This document shows, piece by piece, positions 26,983-35,675 of a stretch of DNA of 64,000 nucleotides. The notes beneath the pieces were generated by a model. The model ran no database searches, was not told the DNA's origin, and saw only the letters and a program-made list of their open reading frames with translations. How positions within the stretch are numbered: the stretch's first letter is position 1; every line of letters starts with the position of its first letter. The stretch comes from Phyllobacterium calauticae. Its GTDB lineage: Bacteria; Pseudomonadota; Alphaproteobacteria; Rhizobiales; Rhizobiaceae. Location: contig NZ_JAGENB010000002.1 of the NCBI RefSeq assembly GCF_019991125.1, positions 248,001-312,000 on the forward strand. Reading direction: 5' to 3'. The translations under genes were made by a program, and so were the position numbers.

Positions 26983-28011
26983 GTGACCGATCGACGCAAG
27001 CGGGCGACTAGCGCGCCGAACACTCCGAAAAAGGCCCCCCTGGATATCGGGCAGCCCGATACGAAAATCAGCCGCATGCGTATGCGCGCCGCCTGGATGT
27101 ATTACATCGAGCAGATGACCCAGAACGAGATTGCCGAAGTGCTCGGCGTCGGCCGCGTGACCATCGTGCGCATGCTGGCCGAGGCGCGCGCCCGCAACGA
27201 GGTCAAGATCGGCATCCAGGGCTATCTGTCGGACCTGATTGCGCTGGAGCGGCAGGTCGAACAGCAGTTCGGGCTGGAGAAGGTGATCATCGCCCCGTTG
27301 TCGCAGCCCGACAACGATCCGATACCGGCCATCAGTGCCGCCACCGGCGATTATCTCTCGGGCGTGGTGGCCAACGGCATGCGCATCGGCGTCGGCTGGG
27401 GGCGTACCCTGCTCAGCACGCTGTCCTATCTGGAAGCGCGCGCGCTTGACGATTTTACCGTGATTTCGCTGCTTGGCGGCATCAGCCAGCCGCGCCGCTT
27501 CAACCCGGCGGAATTCGCCTGGCAGTTCGCCCAGCTGTTTCAGGGCAACGGCTATCTCATTCCCGCCCCGGCGCTGGTGGACAGCGTCGAGACCCGAACG
27601 GCGCTGATCGAGCGCTGCGGCCTGAAGAGCGTGTTCGAGATGGCCGAGGATCTCGACCTCGTGCTGCTCAGCGTCGGCGCCATCGAAACGGCATCGAGCA
27701 CGCCCTACCGCATCGGCTTCCTCAATGAGGAACACCAATCATCCCTGGCGGAACGCGGCGCGGTCGGCGATATCCTGTTCCACTTCTACGACCAGCAGGG
27801 GCGCCTCGTCGATCATCCGATTCATGATCTCGTCATGTCGGTGGGCATCGAGACGCTGCAGAAGGTTCCGGTGCGCGTTTTGACATCCGGCGGCAAGGAA
27901 AAGATCAACGCCCTGCTTGGCGCGATGAAACTGATCCGCCCGACGGTTTTCATCACCGACGAGGAAAGCGCGCGCCAGTTGCTGGTGCTGGCCGGGCAGG
28001 AACAGCGCTGA
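26983..28011 (+). CDS. SorC-family sugar/polyol-responsive transcription regulator
   Basis: A 342-residue regulator. The N-terminal helix-turn-helix is at residues about 30-65 (MRAAWMYYIEQMTQNEIAEV, LGVGRVTIVRMLAEARARNEV). The C-terminal sugar-phosphate-binding domain has GVGWGRTLLSTLSYL, SLLGG and GAVGDILFHFYDQQG. SorC proteins, including the erythritol regulator EryD, sense phosphorylated sugars or polyols. A GTG at 26983 after GGGGG gives the usual family length. It closes the cluster and is the obvious regulator of drl and the PTS. CAATATTC in its upstream region (26887-26894) recurs before drl. Confidence 0.88.
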   Translation: MTDRRKRATSAPNTPKKAPLDIGQPDTKISRMRMRAAWMYYIEQMTQNEIAEVLGVGRVTIVRMLAEARARNEVKIGIQGYLSDLIALERQVEQQFGLEKVIIAPLSQPDNDPIPAISAATGDYLSGVVANGMRIGVGWGRTLLSTLSYLEARALDDFTVISLLGGISQPRRFNPAEFAWQFAQLFQGNGYLIPAPALVDSVETRTALIERCGLKSVFEMAEDLDLVLLSVGAIETASSTPYRIGFLNEEHQSSLAERGAVGDILFHFYDQQGRLVDHPIHDLVMSVGIETLQKVPVRVLTSGGKEKINALLGAMKLIRPTVFITDEESARQLLVLAGQEQR

Positions 28012-28049
28012 CCCGTCCGCGCCGTGCCGGTGCGCCCGCGCAAGCGCAT

Positions 28050-28076
28050 GAAAATCCACAGGAGTTGTGGATTTTC
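28050..28076 (+). terminator. Terminator of sorC
   Basis: GAAAATCCACA, loop GGAGT, TGTGGATTTTC: a perfect 11-bp stem whose 3' arm ends TTTTC, 38 bp after the stop at 28011. Confidence 0.75.
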
Positions 28077-28193
28077 AGCCCGAAATTGCCCTATCGGGCG
28101 GTGAGATCAAATCGGGCATTGCATTCGTGATTTTTCCCGCTATTGATCGCGGGGAAGACGGGCGGCAGCCATAGGGTTTGCCGCTTTCAGGTG

Positions 28194-28270
28194 GGGCCTG
28201 TAGCTCAATTGGTTAGAGCCGGCGGCTCATAACCGCTTGGTTGGGGGTTCGAGTCCCTCCGGGCCCACCA
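28194..28270 (+). tRNA. tRNA with CAU anticodon, probably tRNA-Ile2 (lysidine-modified)
   Basis: A 77-nt cloverleaf with encoded CCA. The acceptor GGGCCTG pairs with CGGGCCC, the D-arm is AGCTCAATTGGTTAGAGC, the anticodon loop is CTCATAA (CAT) and the T-arm has GGTTCGAGTCC. The body GGGCCTGTAGCTCA with GCGGCTCATAACCGC resembles the minor isoleucine tRNA read by TilS rather than elongator Met, but the assignment from the anticodon alone is ambiguous. Confidence 0.93.
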
Positions 28271-28432
28271 TTCTTCCAAATCATGCAACAAAATCAATAT
28301 ATTCATGCCGCTGTGCTTCGATTGGCCTGGCGGCGGACCATCACTCTTTGTTGCAGTCATGATTTTGGCCGACATAGCCGTTATCATGGTTTGCAGCCGG
28401 GCTTTGACCGGCAACGAGGAGGCGTTGGCGGA

Positions 28433-28570
28433 ATGGTACAAATATTGGAAGAAAGCTGGATTCTGATTATTGTCATTCTGGCCGCCGTTCTGACGACGGG
28501 TCTGGTCTTGACGGTGAAGAAACTGGAACGCGACGATAAGCGCTGGCCGCACAAGGGCCCGGATAAATAG
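28433..28570 (+). CDS. 45-aa single-span membrane protein
   Basis: A small protein with one membrane helix (residues about 9-28, WILIIVILAAVLTTGLVLTV) and a charged C-terminal tail ending KRWPHKGPDK. GAGGAGG lies 10 nt before the ATG. The frame extends upstream to overlap the tRNA, but that part has no start signal. Function unknown. Confidence 0.6.
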   Translation: MVQILEESWILIIVILAAVLTTGLVLTVKKLERDDKRWPHKGPDK

Positions 28571-28656
28571 AGCGCAGCAATCGTCGCCCGGATCGCAAGA
28601 GCCTCTCTGCCCTTCGGGTGGAGGCGCTTCGATAGGCCGGCCAGGCAATGGCGCAA

Positions 28657-28872
28657 TCAGCTTCCGGTCTGCGCCCGAAAATGCGCAACCAGGGCGTTGG
28701 CGTGCCCGTGCCCCATATTGTGCTGGGTTTTCAGGACGGCGACCATCGCCATATGTTTCTGATCCGGCACGCCCGCCAAAACCGTCAACCAGTGGTCGAT
28801 GGGTTTGCCATAGGTCTTTTCGATGGATGGAAAGTAGGAAGCGGGCCCTTTTACCGTGTTGTCCCCAGTCAT
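28657..28872 (-). CDS. DUF4287-type small protein
   Basis: A 71-residue cytosolic protein with blocks ASYFPSIEKTYGKPIDHWL and KHMAMVAVLKTQHNMGHGHANALV. This is the pattern of the DUF4287 family, common in Hyphomicrobiales; function unknown. The ATG at 28872 has GGGAG about 9 nt upstream; an earlier start at 28941 lacks this. Confidence 0.75.
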   Translation of the reverse strand: MTGDNTVKGPASYFPSIEKTYGKPIDHWLTVLAGVPDQKHMAMVAVLKTQHNMGHGHANALVAHFRAQTGS

Positions 28873-29131
28873 CGCGTGATCTCCCTGTTCGCCTGTCATG
28901 GATATAGCCACAGGACGAACGGCATGGTCACATTCCGACACTGTTGCAAACTTTTTGTGCCATTCCCGCCCTGTTCAATCAATGGCGCATGCCTTGAACA
29001 ACGGCAAATGTGCGTTAGAACTGAAGCCGTCAGGAGAAACGCTGGCTATTCCGTTCGGATCAAACACGGAATAGACTGCATGCAACCTGCCATCGACCCG
29101 TTCCCGCATGTGAAAGGCAGAAGAATCCGCC

Positions 29132-29773
29132 ATGAGCACAGCCAGTGATGCCCGTTTCTGGGACCGGACGTCGCGCAAATATGCCAGGGGTGCGATTGCT
29201 GACCCGGCCGGCTATGAGCGCACGCTGGAGCAGACCCGCGCGCTGTTGGCGCGGCACGACCGGGTGCTCGAACTCGGCTGCGGAACGGGAACAACGGCGC
29301 TGCGGCTGGCGGGCGATGTGCAAAGCTATCTTGCCGTGGATATTTCCGCGGGCATGATCGCCATTGCCGGGCAGAAACAGACCGCTGGCCCCGCCATCCC
29401 GGCGCTTGCCTTCCGCACGGCGACCGCCGAGGATTTGGCGCCCGGCGTGGAGGAATTCGACGCGATCCTCGGATTCAACTATCTGCATCTGGTCCGCGAC
29501 CTGCCCGGTACGCTGCGCCGCATCCATGCCCTGCTTGCAGCGGAGGGCGTGTTCATTTCCAAGACACCCTGCGTCGGTGAGATGAACCCGCTCATCCGGC
29601 TCGCCTTGTTGCCCGCAATGCGTGCATTGCGGCTGGCACCCTATGCGGGCGTGTTCCGCGCGGCGGAGCTGGGTGAGCTCATATCTGCCGCAGGCTTCGA
29701 CATTCTCGCCGCCGAAAACCACGCAACCGGGGGCAATGACAACCGGCCCTATATCGTGGCGCGCAAGAGATGA
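29132..29773 (+). CDS. Class I SAM-dependent methyltransferase
   Basis: A 213-residue cytosolic methyltransferase with motif I LELGCGTGTTALRL (near residue 46), the acidic end of strand 2 (LAVDIS) and DAILGFNYLHLV as motif for strand 4. The fold is that of small-molecule methyltransferases of the UbiE/COQ5-like group. Its start (SDARFWDRTSRKYA) is typical for the subgroup. Substrate unknown; the neighbours give no hint. Confidence 0.85.
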   Translation: MSTASDARFWDRTSRKYARGAIADPAGYERTLEQTRALLARHDRVLELGCGTGTTALRLAGDVQSYLAVDISAGMIAIAGQKQTAGPAIPALAFRTATAEDLAPGVEEFDAILGFNYLHLVRDLPGTLRRIHALLAAEGVFISKTPCVGEMNPLIRLALLPAMRALRLAPYAGVFRAAELGELISAAGFDILAAENHATGGNDNRPYIVARKR

Positions 29774-30133
29774 CGGCAATCAGCGATGCCAGAGCATCCA
29801 GATCTGTTGGAATGGCCGGTCTGATCTCAATTGCTACGTGTTCCCCTAAGCCTCGCAAACCCGGTCTATTGTCTGGCTGATATCATGTTCAGCGCCCATA
29901 CCATCGCATACATGTTCTCATCCGGTGCGCCGTTTTGCGGAGGGCGCCAAACGCCAAAAAACGGCGGGCTTGCGGCCCACCGTTCCAAGGTAATGACGTG
30001 ACTGGAGATCTCATCATCGAGACCCGGACATGCAGTCCTTCTACATGGCCAGGTACAATTGATAAATGCTTTTTGGGCCGTGGCCGTATAACCCGGGGGC
30101 GAGCCCCCGGGGATCTCTCCAAATCGCAGCGGA
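29774..30133. other. 360-bp region without a gene, with a hairpin behind the porin gene
   Basis: No open frame here has a start signal or a domain. Near the porin stop there is a perfect stem CCCGGGGGC (30092-30100) and GCCCCCGGG (30103-30111) with a 2-nt loop. It is probably the transcript end of the porin gene on the minus strand, although only TTAT follows. Confidence 0.5.
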
Positions 30134-31267
30134 TTAGAAGTTGCGCTGGAAGCGGATCATGCCGCCGAACGCATCGTCGTTGCCGCCGTTGGCGATCGAG
30201 GCAGCCTTACGCAGGCCATCGAACTTGGTGTATGTGACTTCCGGAGTGATCGTGAAGCCAGGAACCAGTTCGTAAGCAAGGTTCAAAGTACCCGAGTATG
30301 TGCCTTCGGATTCGTAAGCGAGCTGTGCGTTGACGGTTGCCTTGTCGGAAACCTTGGCGGACAGGCCACCCCAAACAGCCCAGTCACCGGTCCATGTACC
30401 GAACCAGTTCTGGTTCCTGCCGGAGTCATCAAAGTTCGACTGATAGCCGCCCATGACGAATGCCTTGACAGTGTCGGTGAACTTCACGTCCAAACGGAGC
30501 TTGCCAGCCCATTCTTCGATAACGGAGTCATAACCGACCACGCCCGAAAGACCGCCCCAAGCCTGTTCATACTTCGCACCGGCGAGAACATGCGGCATGT
30601 AATCGTCGATCTGGTAGGACCGGGCGGTTCCTGTAATCGGAAGGCCCGTTACAGGATCAATGGCGGCATAGCTGCCCGAACCCTGTTCAGCAGCGATGAT
30701 CGCCGAGAAACCGTTGCCAGCTGTGAAAGTGTAGCTGACCTGGTTGGACTGACCGGACTGGTAGTTGATCACGTCGTCGTTCAGCACGTCGCCGGCATAA
30801 CCGGTCCACGAACCGAAGACTTCATCCGTCGTACCGATGCGGAAGCCGCCGAGTTCGATATAGGCGTGAGGAATCGACGCGCCCTTGTTGACGCCGTTGT
30901 CGTAGTTGAACTGTGTTTCAATGTACGAACGCAGCGTGCCGAGTTCGGTTTCCGAACGGGCATCGAAACGCACGACAGCGCGCGAGCGCTTGAAATAGGT
31001 GCCATCGCCATTGGGATCGCTACCATTATTGACGTGACCGCCGGAGTATACGTCATCGCCGCCCTTGGCGTCGTAACGGACATAGCCGCCGATCTTCAGG
31101 CAGGTCTCGGTGCCTGGAATGTAGAAGAAGCCTTTGCCGTATGCATCGCAAACGCGAACATATTCGACAGCTTCCGGCTCGGCGACAACAACTGCGTCAG
31201 CAGCGCGAGCGCCGGATACTGCAACGAGAGCTGCAGCTGAGCCCAGTAGAATACTTCTGATAGTCAT
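30134..31267 (-). CDS. Outer-membrane porin of the Omp2/RopA family
   Basis: A 377-residue porin with a 22-residue signal peptide ending ARA. The mature start (VEYVRVCDAYGKGFFYIPGTETCLKIGGYVRYDA) contains the two conserved Cys of the family. Amphipathic beta strands continue to the C-terminal phenylalanine (GGMIRFQRNF) needed for outer-membrane assembly. This family (Omp2a/Omp2b in Brucella, RopA in rhizobia) forms trimeric general diffusion pores of 16 strands. It stands alone, with a long AT-rich upstream region. Confidence 0.95.
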   Translation of the reverse strand: MTIRSILLGSAAALVAVSGARAADAVVVAEPEAVEYVRVCDAYGKGFFYIPGTETCLKIGGYVRYDAKGGDDVYSGGHVNNGSDPNGDGTYFKRSRAVVRFDARSETELGTLRSYIETQFNYDNGVNKGASIPHAYIELGGFRIGTTDEVFGSWTGYAGDVLNDDVINYQSGQSNQVSYTFTAGNGFSAIIAAEQGSGSYAAIDPVTGLPITGTARSYQIDDYMPHVLAGAKYEQAWGGLSGVVGYDSVIEEWAGKLRLDVKFTDTVKAFVMGGYQSNFDDSGRNQNWFGTWTGDWAVWGGLSAKVSDKATVNAQLAYESEGTYSGTLNLAYELVPGFTITPEVTYTKFDGLRKAASIANGGNDDAFGGMIRFQRNF

Positions 31268-31668
31268 ATTGGTCCCCCAAAAGGTCTTGATTGACCTATA
31301 CTGCTTAGTGCAGTTTTACCGAGGACAGCAACTGCCAACTCCAAGTTGTATAACGGTTGGACTCGCGTCGTTGCAATTATGTCACAAATCTGACGTCAAT
31401 TCATAGGTTGCAACATTAAACCATTGTAAAATAAATGGAAATAATTGGTGGTATTTGGCAATTCCGTCAAAACCATCGCCTATCACCGATATATCTGACC
31501 GAATCACGATATGTGCGGTTGTATATTGCAACTTATAATGGCGTATAAAACTAGGAATATACTTTATAGCGGTATTTTACCCGGTATAAATGTCGGGAAT
31601 GCTTGGGGGATAAGGCTTTGCGGCTTGGCTTGTGGCCTTTCCGGACAATTCTGGTTTCTTCTTGCTAC
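31268..31668. promoter_or_regulatory. AT-rich upstream region of the porin gene
   Basis: About 400 bp, markedly AT-rich from 31370 to 31610. It presumably holds the porin promoter and its control sites. Open frames here have no support. A small regulatory RNA, common next to porins, could lie here, but no clear promoter-terminator pair was found. Confidence 0.4.
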
Positions 31669-31887
31669 TCAGTCCTCGCCGCACTGCCATCCCCGCAAGA
31701 GATCGAATGGTTCCAGGCCGTCCCAGCCTTGCGGCATCCTCGTCTCCGGCTTGCGCCCGCCAAGGCTGCGCAGGGCGGAATAGCCGCTGAGATCAAGCAA
31801 TCGTTGCCACAATGGAGGAGCCGGTGATGGTGCGAACGCTGCTTCGCACCCTGTCAAATGGCGTTCGTGCTGGTCAGACATCGGCAT
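31669..31887 (-). CDS. 72-aa hypothetical protein under a TetR-type palindrome
   Basis: A short soluble protein with a conserved-looking C-terminal half (WQRLLDLSGYSALRSLGGRK, GWDGLEPFDLLRGWQCGED). I do not recognise it. AGGGAG precedes the ATG at 31887. It is divergent from the TetR gene, and a perfect 36-bp palindrome lies 12 bp upstream of its start, so it is the likely target of that repressor. That context is the main reason to treat it as a real gene. Confidence 0.5.
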   Translation of the reverse strand: MPMSDQHERHLTGCEAAFAPSPAPPLWQRLLDLSGYSALRSLGGRKPETRMPQGWDGLEPFDLLRGWQCGED

Positions 31888-31899
31888 TCTCCCTGAATG

Positions 31900-31935
31900 T
31901 GCTAGGTTCTATGGCAATCGCCATAGAACCTAGCA
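31900..31935. promoter_or_regulatory. Perfect 36-bp palindrome, probable TetR operator
   Basis: TGCTAGGTTCTATGGC (31900-31915), spacer AATC, then the exact reverse complement (31920-31935). A weaker second half-site (CTAGACCGATCGCCATA) follows at 31936-31952. It lies in the short divergent region between the 72-aa gene and the TetR gene. Confidence 0.82.
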
Positions 31936-31972
31936 CTAGACCGATCGCCATACAACATGCATAATGCGGCCC

Positions 31973-32542
31973 ATGCCACGTCCATCAGATGCAAAGACCC
32001 GCTTTATCGATACTGCCGTCGTCCTGTTCCAGGCGCACGGCTACCACGGTGTGGGATTGACCGAGATCATCGCCAAGGCAAAGGCTCCGAAGGGATCCTT
32101 CTACTTCCACTTTCCCGGCGGCAAGGAAGAACTGGCCGAGCACGCGGTGCGCAGTGCCGGCGGTTACATCATTCACGTCCTGAACAAGAGTTTTCGCGAT
32201 GCGCCGACGTTCCGGGCCGGGGCGGAACTGATGATCGCGCGTCTCTACGATTCATTCGAGGCCTCCGGCTGGACCCTCGGCTGTCCCATCACAAGCGTGC
32301 TTCTGGATACCACGCCAAAATCCGAGCGGCTGTCGCTGGCGATCAAGGACGTCATGGAAGGCTGGATCAGCAGTTTCGCCGAACAGATCGCGCGGTTTCA
32401 CCCTGACAAGGACGCGCGGGCATTCGCCATGAAAATTCTGGTGTCGCTGGAAGGTGCCTGGATATTGGCGCGGATGCTGCGCTCGCGCGAGCCGTTTGAC
32501 CAGGTGATGAACCTGATTGCCGAAAACGAGGCTGACCTCTAG
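31973..32542 (+). CDS. TetR/AcrR family regulator
   Basis: A 189-residue repressor. The helix-turn-helix is at residues about 8-52 (RFIDTAVVLFQAHGYHGVGL, TEIIAKAKAPKGSFYFHFPGGKEELAEHAV). The rest is a helical effector-binding domain with GWTLGCPITSVLLD, like the YxaF/LmrA subgroup that controls small redox or efflux genes. Two ATGs (31964 and 31973) are possible; neither has a clear ribosome-binding site, so the transcript may be leaderless. The 36-bp palindrome lies 37 bp upstream. Confidence 0.85.
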   Translation: MPRPSDAKTRFIDTAVVLFQAHGYHGVGLTEIIAKAKAPKGSFYFHFPGGKEELAEHAVRSAGGYIIHVLNKSFRDAPTFRAGAELMIARLYDSFEASGWTLGCPITSVLLDTTPKSERLSLAIKDVMEGWISSFAEQIARFHPDKDARAFAMKILVSLEGAWILARMLRSREPFDQVMNLIAENEADL

Positions 32543-32579
32543 AGCCCTTCCTTTCTCTATTGGAACAGGACGGGCTCTA
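32540..32579. terminator. Inverted repeat between convergent TetR and DeoR genes
   Basis: TAGAGCCC (32540-32547) and GGGCTCTA (32572-32579) form an 8-bp stem with a 24-nt loop. Both arms touch the stop codons of the two genes. There is no T-tract, so termination is only a suggestion from position. Confidence 0.35.
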
Positions 32580-33332
32580 AGCCTTGGTGACGGTCATCCC
32601 CGCCTTGCGGTAGGCTGCGATGGTTTCCTCCGCCGTGCTGCGTTCAACAACCAGGCCCTGTGCTTCATTCATCGGCAAAATCACGTAAGGCGATGCGGCT
32701 CCCAGTTTTTCGGAGGAGGCGAGAACGATGGTTTCCGCCGCATGGCGGGACAAGGCTCGCTTGATGACAGCTTCTTCGGAATCGCCTGTCGTCAGGCCGA
32801 TTTCCGGGTGAATGCCGGTGACGCCCATAAAATAGATGTCGGCACGGAATCGGGCGATGGATTCGATGGCCGATGCACCCACGGCGACGACAGAATGTTT
32901 GAACAGCCGCCCGCCGATCATCTCCACCGTCATGCCGGGATGAGCAACGAGCTCGACGGCAATGCTGGGGCTATGGGTGACGATGGTTGCCTCGAGCCCC
33001 GGCTGCAAATGGCGGACGAGCTGCACGGCCGTCGTGCCGCCGTCGACAAACACAACCTGTCCGGGTCGGATCATGGCTGCCGCGGCGCGGCCGATGGCTT
33101 TCTTTCCATCGGTGGCAATGGCCTGGCGTCCCGAAAAGTCGGCAAGGGCAGGCGAGGCGGGCAGAGCTCCGCCATGCACCCGCTGCAACAGTCCCTCCGC
33201 CGCCAGCTCGCGCAAATCCCGGCGGATCGTATCTTCCGACAGGTTGAGTTGCTCGCTCAGGGTCTTGGCGACGACCTGTCCAGTGTCCTTCAGAACCGCG
33301 AGAATATGCGCCTTGCGCTGTTGCGTCAGCAT
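32577..33332 (-). CDS. DeoR-family transcriptional regulator
   Basis: A 251-residue regulator. The N-terminal helix-turn-helix is at residues about 4-58 (QQRKAHILAVLKDTGQVVAK, LSEDTIRRDLRELAAEGLLQ, VHGGALP). The C-terminal sugar-phosphate-binding domain has FVDGGTTAVQLVRHL and TGIHPEIGLTTGDSEEAVIK. The ATG at 33332 follows GAGGA by 6 nt. It is divergent from nudK and may control it, but the target could also be elsewhere. Confidence 0.88.
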   Translation of the reverse strand: MLTQQRKAHILAVLKDTGQVVAKTLSEQLNLSEDTIRRDLRELAAEGLLQRVHGGALPASPALADFSGRQAIATDGKKAIGRAAAAMIRPGQVVFVDGGTTAVQLVRHLQPGLEATIVTHSPSIAVELVAHPGMTVEMIGGRLFKHSVVAVGASAIESIARFRADIYFMGVTGIHPEIGLTTGDSEEAVIKRALSRHAAETIVLASSEKLGAASPYVILPMNEAQGLVVERSTAEETIAAYRKAGMTVTKA

Positions 33333-33420
33333 GTGGTCCTCAAAATATTGCACGATATTTCTTGACTCTGCACGAAGTTGCACGCTTTATCAAGCCAATC
33401 CTGTCCCATGGTGGTGCCCA

Positions 33421-34005
33421 ATGACCAAGCTTGCCGACCGTGTCCGTGTCCGGACCGTGAAAATTCTTGCCGATGACTGGTTCGTGCTGAAAAAGACGAC
33501 ATTCGATTATCTGCGCCGCGACGGCACGTGGCAGACGCAGAACCGGGAAACCTATGATCGCGGCAATGGCGCGGTGATCCTGCTCTTTGACAGGGCGCGG
33601 CGCACGGTCATCCTGACGCGCCAGTTCCGCTATCCCGCCTTCGTCAATGGCTGCGGCGAGCTGTTGATCGAGGCGCCCGCCGGGCTGCTCGACAATATCT
33701 CGCCGGAGGAGCGCATCCGCAAGGAAGCGGAGGAGGAGACAGGCTATCGCGTGCAGCATGTGCGCAAAGTCTTCGAAGCCTTCATGAGTCCGGGGTCGGT
33801 GACCGAAAAGCTCTATTTCTTTGTCGGGGAATACACCTCGTCGGACCAGGTTTCGGATGGCGGCGGCGAAGCAGCCGAGGGTGAGGATATCGATGTCCTC
33901 GAACTGCCCTTTGCCCAGGCGCTGGCCATGATCGGCCGCGGCGCCATTCAGGACGGCAAGACAATCATGCTGCTGCAGCACGCCGCCCTGCACATTTTCG
34001 CTTGA
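33421..34005 (+). CDS. nudK: GDP-mannose pyrophosphatase (Nudix), NudK-like
   Basis: A 194-residue Nudix hydrolase. The Nudix box is at residues about 88-110 (GLLDNISPEERIRKEAEEETGYR), with metal-binding glutamates in EEETG. Upstream are RGNGAVILLFD and LTRQFRYPAFVNG, and downstream FMSPGSVTEKLYFFVGEY, all typical of the GDP-mannose/ADP-ribose pyrophosphatase group. It hydrolyses nucleotide sugars to sugar phosphate and NMP. The next gene follows by 26 bp, so the two form an operon. Confidence 0.85.
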   Translation: MTKLADRVRVRTVKILADDWFVLKKTTFDYLRRDGTWQTQNRETYDRGNGAVILLFDRARRTVILTRQFRYPAFVNGCGELLIEAPAGLLDNISPEERIRKEAEEETGYRVQHVRKVFEAFMSPGSVTEKLYFFVGEYTSSDQVSDGGGEAAEGEDIDVLELPFAQALAMIGRGAIQDGKTIMLLQHAALHIFA

Positions 34006-34031
34006 TCCTCACAAAACATACGGAGAAGAAC

Positions 34032-34406
34032 ATGCTTATTCTGATCGCCGGGCCATACCGGTCCGGAACCAATGACGATGCCGGCAAGATGGCTGACAAT
34101 CTCAAGCGGCTGGAGGAAGTGTCCTGGCCGCTGTTTCAGGCCGGACATCTGCCGATGATCGGCGAATGGGTGGCCTTGCCCGTATGGCATGCGGCGGGCG
34201 GCAAGACGATCGGCGATGCGCTCTACGACCAGATATTCCATCCGGCGGCCGGGCGGCTGATCGCGCTGTGCGATGCGATCCTGCGCCTGCCCGGCGATTC
34301 AAAGGGGGCGGACAATGATGTCCGCCTTGCCAATGAGCGGGGTATCCCGGTCTATTACCGGCTGGAGGACGTGCCGGGCTGCGGGGCTTTGGCAGCCCCA
34401 CATTGA
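34032..34406 (+). CDS. DUF4406/nucleoside deoxyribosyltransferase-like protein
   Basis: A 124-residue cytosolic protein beginning LILIAGPYRSGTNDDAG, the nucleotide-binding start shared by nucleoside 2-deoxyribosyltransferase-like and DUF4406 proteins. RLIALCDAILRLPGDSKGADNDVRLANERGIPVYY is the second conserved block. GGAGAAG lies before the ATG. It follows nudK closely, which suggests a joint role in nucleotide or nucleotide-sugar turnover; the precise activity is unknown. Confidence 0.75.
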   Translation: MLILIAGPYRSGTNDDAGKMADNLKRLEEVSWPLFQAGHLPMIGEWVALPVWHAAGGKTIGDALYDQIFHPAAGRLIALCDAILRLPGDSKGADNDVRLANERGIPVYYRLEDVPGCGALAAPH

Positions 34407-34409
34407 GTT

Positions 34410-35630
34410 TCATGTGGCGGGCACCAGCACGGCGCGCTTTTCCGTGGTGAAGTAGAGAAGCGCGAGCACCGGAAGGGCAAAGCCGATCCAGGAGGTCAGC
34501 CACCAGCCGCCATGGGCAAAGGCCCAGCCGCCGACGGCCGAACCGATGGCACCGCCGGCAAAGAATGTCGCCATGTAAAGCCCGTTCAGGCGGTTGCGGT
34601 ATTCCGGTCCGAGCGAGAAGATCGCCCGCTGTCCCAGCACGAGATTGGTGGTGACGCCAAAGTCGAGCAGGATGGCGGCTGCCGTGAGCAGGCCGAGCGC
34701 CAGTGCCGAGCCATGCGGCGCCAGATGCGTCATCAGAAACGATGCCGATACCAGCAGCAAGGCAAAGATCGTTGCCGGGCGCGTCAGGCCGCGATCGGCC
34801 CAGCGTCCGGCAATGGGGGCGGCAATGGCGCCGGCAACACCTGCCAGCGCAAACAGGGCAATGCCACCCTGCGACAGGCCGAATTCCGGTCCGGCCAGCA
34901 GCAGCGGTGTCGTGGTCCAGAACACGCTGAAGGCTCCGAACATGCAGGCCTGATACAGCGCGCGGCGCTGCAGGATCGGCGTTGTCACCGCCAGGCGGCC
35001 CATGGATGACAGCAGGTGGCGGTAGGCGAGTTTCGAGGCGGGAACCCGCTTCGGCAGGGCCAATGCCAGCACGATCATCAGGACGATCATCGCGGCGGAG
35101 GAGAGGTAGAACACCACGTGCCACGAGGAAAACTGCGCGATGAAGCTGGAGGCGGGGCGCGCCAGCATGATGCCCAGCATCAGGCCGCTGACGACATTGC
35201 CGACAACCTTGCCGCGTGCGGCTTCCGGAGCCATGTGGGCGGCATAGGGGACGAGGATCTGTACGGCGACCGAGCCGAGCCCGATGAAGAGGGCGGCGGC
35301 GAGGAACGGCAGGGGATGGGTAACCAGTCCGGCAGCGAGCAGCGCCGCGGCACCGGCGAAAATGACGGTCAGGATCAGGCGGCGGTTTTCGAAGAGATCG
35401 CCCAGCGGCACGATCAGCAGCAGGCCGAGGCCGTAGCCGATCTGCGTCAGCGTGACGATGAGGCCGGCGGCTGCCGGTGACATGCCAAGTTCCGCGCTGA
35501 TGGGCCCGGCCAGCGGCTGGCCGTAATAGAGGTTGGCGGCAATCAGCCCGCAGGCGGTCGCGAGCAGCAGCGTCAACCACGGGGAAATGGCCGGATGATC
35601 AGACGGGGTGTCTGAATGGGGGGAGGACAT
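34410..35630 (-). CDS. MFS transporter (DHA1-like efflux family)
   Basis: A 406-residue inner-membrane protein with 12 predicted spans. Early blocks are [21 protein letters not shown] and [28 protein letters not shown], the second being the loop 2-3 signature. The ATG at 35630 follows GGAG. The TetR gene 45 bp upstream on the same strand precedes it in what looks like a repressor-pump operon. Exported compound unknown. Confidence 0.88.
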   Translation of the reverse strand: MSSPHSDTPSDHPAISPWLTLLLATACGLIAANLYYGQPLAGPISAELGMSPAAAGLIVTLTQIGYGLGLLLIVPLGDLFENRRLILTVIFAGAAALLAAGLVTHPLPFLAAALFIGLGSVAVQILVPYAAHMAPEAARGKVVGNVVSGLMLGIMLARPASSFIAQFSSWHVVFYLSSAAMIVLMIVLALALPKRVPASKLAYRHLLSSMGRLAVTTPILQRRALYQACMFGAFSVFWTTTPLLLAGPEFGLSQGGIALFALAGVAGAIAAPIAGRWADRGLTRPATIFALLLVSASFLMTHLAPHGSALALGLLTAAAILLDFGVTTNLVLGQRAIFSLGPEYRNRLNGLYMATFFAGGAIGSAVGGWAFAHGGWWLTSWIGFALPVLALLYFTTEKRAVLVPAT

Positions 35631-35675
35631 GAATAACTCCTTGGGAGGGAATTGAGCGTTTATTGATGGATGCGA

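Noticed and set aside
28194-28270. tRNA as attachment site of a genomic island
   Set aside because: No integrase and no repeat of the tRNA 3' end was seen in the window.
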